From positions 1 to 7,340 of the forward strand of contig JBGVMW010000161.1 of the NCBI GenBank assembly GCA_045125095.1: a DNA stretch of 7,340 nucleotides, given 5' to 3'. The notes beneath the pieces were generated by a model. That model ran no database searches. It saw only the letters and a program-made list of their open reading frames with translations, and was not told the origin of the DNA. A program made the position numbers and the translations under genes. Positions 5,864 to 7,340 of this stretch are shown here, piece by piece. Numbering within the stretch: the stretch's first letter is position 1; every line of letters starts with the position of its first letter. This DNA comes from JBGVMW01 sp045125095 (lineage in GTDB: Bacteria; Bacillota; Clostridia; Lachnospirales; Lachnospiraceae).

Positions 5864-6004
5864 CTTTTCTCTATCGGCTTTTCCGCTTTTTACAGGCACA
5901 TTCTTTGTTGCGTTATCCTTAGTCATTGCCTTTGTTGCTTCCTGATAATGTGCCTCAAAAGCCTCTGCCTTATTGTCTAGTGTAAAGGTAACATTAGAAG
6001 TATA
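5855..6004 (-). pseudogene. C-terminal remnant of an unidentified hydrophilic protein
   Basis: An open frame of 49 codons ends at TGA 5855-5857. It reads TSNVTFTLDNKAEAFEAHYQ, then EATKAMTKDNATKN and VPVKSGKADREKSS. The composition (charged, Lys/Ala/Glu-rich, no rare low-complexity runs) and the strong terminator at its stop look like the end of a real gene. There is no ATG before an internal Met and no ribosome binding site, and an in-frame TGA (6005-6007) lies directly upstream. I read it as the leftover tail of a deleted gene. A very short gene using a non-standard start is the alternative. The family is not recognised. The following stretch (6005-6168) shows no further coding sequence, only the hairpin at 6094-6122. 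Confidence 0.45.
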
Positions 6005-6093
6005 TCAAAACTAAATGACTATTGCTACATAAAACTGAAAAGCCCTATAATTACTTAATCATAACTTGCTAGAACAGCTATTTAAAACACAAT

Positions 6094-6122
6094 AAAGGAA
6101 TATGTTCACACCCTGTTCCTTT
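6094..6122 (-). terminator. Weak hairpin downstream of the 164-residue protein gene
   Basis: AAAGGAA (6094-6100) and TTCCTTT (6116-6122) form a 7-9 bp stem about 50 bp after the stop codon at 6169. On the minus strand it is followed by ATTGTGTTTT, a poor U-tract. It is the only terminator candidate I see for this operon. Confidence 0.35.
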
Positions 6123-6168
6123 TCTTGTCTTTCTTACTTTCTCAACTTGTCAACATTGACTTTCTCTT

Positions 6169-6663
6169 TTATAAACATTGAAGTTTTTCCAAAAAAGCGT
6201 TATAAAAAGCTCTCTCTTTAACAAGCAAATGTTGTACATCAATACTTTTTTTACTGTTTGGCTCTAATGGATTGTCAAGATCATACATAGCTTGCCTAGT
6301 TGCTGATATAGCAGACTCTACAGTATTCCCTAAAACATCCTTAAAATCTACCTCTCCATTATACCAATTTTTCACTCTCTGAACCATCATTTTTGATAAA
6401 TGTCCAAGCATCCCATTTGACTGAACACCTAATCCATTCACGCCTACTTCTTTAGTTGCATCCATCCATGCCTTTTTTACACTTTCCGGTGCATTAGATC
6501 CCACTGCTTCAAACGCTTTTTCGTCAAAATCATTTTCCTGCTGTATAACAGAAGTTGCTTCCTTTTCAGTTAAACCATCTGTACTAAATTTAGGAATATC
6601 CTCGTTTCCACCTTTATATGTATATAATGTTCTATTAGAGGCATAATTTGTATCTATTAACAT
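6169..6663 (-). CDS. 164-residue soluble protein of unknown function, second gene of a secreted-protein operon
   Basis: The ATG at 6661-6663 follows AGGAGG by 10 nt. The preceding gene stops only 23 nt upstream, so the two are cotranscribed. I do not recognise the family. The protein is soluble with no signal peptide or membrane segment. It appears helical after residue ~30, with LTEKEATSVIQQENDFDEKA, then APESVKKAWMDATKEVGVNG, MLGHLSKMMVQRVKNWYNG, SAISATRQAMYDLDNPL and a C-terminal VKERAFYNAFLEKLQ. A faint resemblance to the 307-residue protein can be drawn (xxLGHxS followed by NWY), and both occupy the same position behind a secreted protein. This is not enough to claim homology. Confidence 0.84.
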   Translation of the reverse strand: MLIDTNYASNRTLYTYKGGNEDIPKFSTDGLTEKEATSVIQQENDFDEKAFEAVGSNAPESVKKAWMDATKEVGVNGLGVQSNGMLGHLSKMMVQRVKNWYNGEVDFKDVLGNTVESAISATRQAMYDLDNPLEPNSKKSIDVQHLLVKERAFYNAFLEKLQCL

Positions 6664-6686
6664 GAATCACAAACCTCCTGTATTAT

Positions 6687-7238
6687 CTAATACACATAAA
6701 AGCGTAAGTTCATTGTATTCCACGGAGAATTTGCAGAAGTAGAATTAGCCGTAAAAGTTCCTGCTTCATACTCTGCTCCCTCATATGTCCAGAGACATAA
6801 ATATCCATCCACGATGCGATCATTATTAAAATCTAATGGTTCTGTATCAGTCAGAGTCATCTGCATACCATTAAAATAAGCATATCTTGTCTTTGCATAT
6901 CCAACTTCCACAGTTATTGCCTGAAACCATGTGCCGCCATGATCCAATGTAGAACCTACCTGCATAGAAGAAGATGAGTGGTTAATAACTTCTTCTCCAG
7001 CCTTCTCTGAATATATTGCATACAACTCAAAAGAAGTCAATGCTGGTGCCGGAGCCTTTGGCTGTATTCCCGGTTCCTGTCCTTCTTCCATAATATACTG
7101 CGCATATTCCCCTACATTTGCTTCCACAAGGCTGTCAACTTTTACGTTCTGCTTCTCAGCCGCACTAACAGGAATAACATTAGCCACCAATAATAACCCA
7201 ACCACGATTGCTCTAAGCATTTTTTTCATTTTCATCAT
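6687..7238 (-). CDS. Small secreted protein, possibly DUF4879 (YoaW)-like
   Basis: The 183-residue exported protein starts at ATG 7236-7238, because AAAGGAAG lies 7 nt upstream and MMKMKKMLRAIVVGLLLVAN begins a signal peptide. Cleavage is likely near residue 26 (PVSA-A). An upstream in-frame ATG at 7277 would prepend FYFNNIAKGSKI, which is the translation of the ribosome binding site region. After an acidic, Pro-rich linker (~28-60) comes a compact domain of ~115 residues. It contains LTSFELYAIYSE, STLDHGGTWFQAITVEVGYAK, YFNGMQM and a Trp/Tyr-rich end. I have a low-confidence recollection that this resembles the Bacillus YoaW/DUF4879 type; it was not checked. There is no cell-wall anchor. The promoter would lie in the last ~100 nt of the window, where I find no TTTCTGC repeat and no convincing -35/-10 pair. 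Confidence 0.85.
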   Translation of the reverse strand: MMKMKKMLRAIVVGLLLVANVIPVSAAEKQNVKVDSLVEANVGEYAQYIMEEGQEPGIQPKAPAPALTSFELYAIYSEKAGEEVINHSSSSMQVGSTLDHGGTWFQAITVEVGYAKTRYAYFNGMQMTLTDTEPLDFNNDRIVDGYLCLWTYEGAEYEAGTFTANSTSANSPWNTMNLRFYVY

Positions 7239-7340
7239 AATCTTACTTCCTTTCGCAATGTTATTAAAATAGAACAAATTACATTTTAATTAACACCTCT
7301 ACTGATACCCCCTTTTTCACATATTTAATTTGGTTTAATT

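Noticed and set aside
5547..5945. Hydrophobic 132-residue plus frame across the signal peptide and promoter of the PPC-like gene
   Set aside because: It is antisense to the signal peptide, promoter repeats and terminator; its apparent hydrophobicity comes from reading these backwards.
6149..6160. Near-palindrome GTCAA-CA-TTGAC downstream of the 164-residue gene
   Set aside because: It is short, not at a promoter and has no second copy; chance in AT-rich DNA is adequate.
7239..7277. Upstream ATG at 7277 for the 183-residue secreted protein
   Set aside because: It would translate the ribosome binding site and prepend a non-signal-like segment; ATG 7238 is well placed.

Overview
The window looks like a low-GC Gram-positive chromosome segment, most likely Lachnospiraceae or another gut Clostridia. 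The reasons are the AT-rich sequence, strong AGGAGG-type ribosome binding sites, Gram-positive signal peptides, an AgrA/ComE-style LytTR response regulator and stand-alone proteins resembling the RNA polymerase alpha C-terminal domain (alphaCTD). The species cannot be named from sequence alone.

Layout. Positions 1-596 (minus) hold the N-terminal ~198 residues of a LytTR response regulator that runs off the left edge. Diverging from it at 965-1723 (plus) is a 252-residue protein that I read as four tandem alphaCTD-like helix-hairpin-helix units; it ends at a clear terminator. A small XRE-type repressor (1772-2005, minus) converges on it. A paralogue of the alphaCTD-repeat gene follows at 2317-3081 (plus), interrupted by an in-frame TAA at codon 49. 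The right half is all minus strand. It contains a secreted 482-residue protein with two PPC-like beta domains (4259-5707) followed by a 307-residue cytoplasmic protein of unknown function (3242-4165). Further right are a secreted 183-residue protein (6687-7238) and a 164-residue unknown protein (6169-6663). Between the two pairs lies a decayed C-terminal coding fragment with a strong terminator.

The most interesting signal is regulatory. Pairs of a TTTCTGC motif repeated exactly 20 bp apart sit at three promoters: the response regulator's own, the second alphaCTD-repeat gene's, and the secreted PPC-like gene's. In all three the motif points toward the gene. The proximal copy ends 28, 30 and 28 nt before the -10 box respectively. 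Two short direct repeats two helical turns apart, just upstream of -35, is the known arrangement for LytTR activators. I infer that the response regulator at the left edge controls itself, an alphaCTD-repeat protein and a secreted-protein operon. The window would then be a small autoregulated signalling regulon whose unusual component is a class of multi-alphaCTD proteins that could act on promoters or RNA polymerase. The binding assignments and functions are inferences; the repeats, spacings and protein similarities are visible in the sequence.
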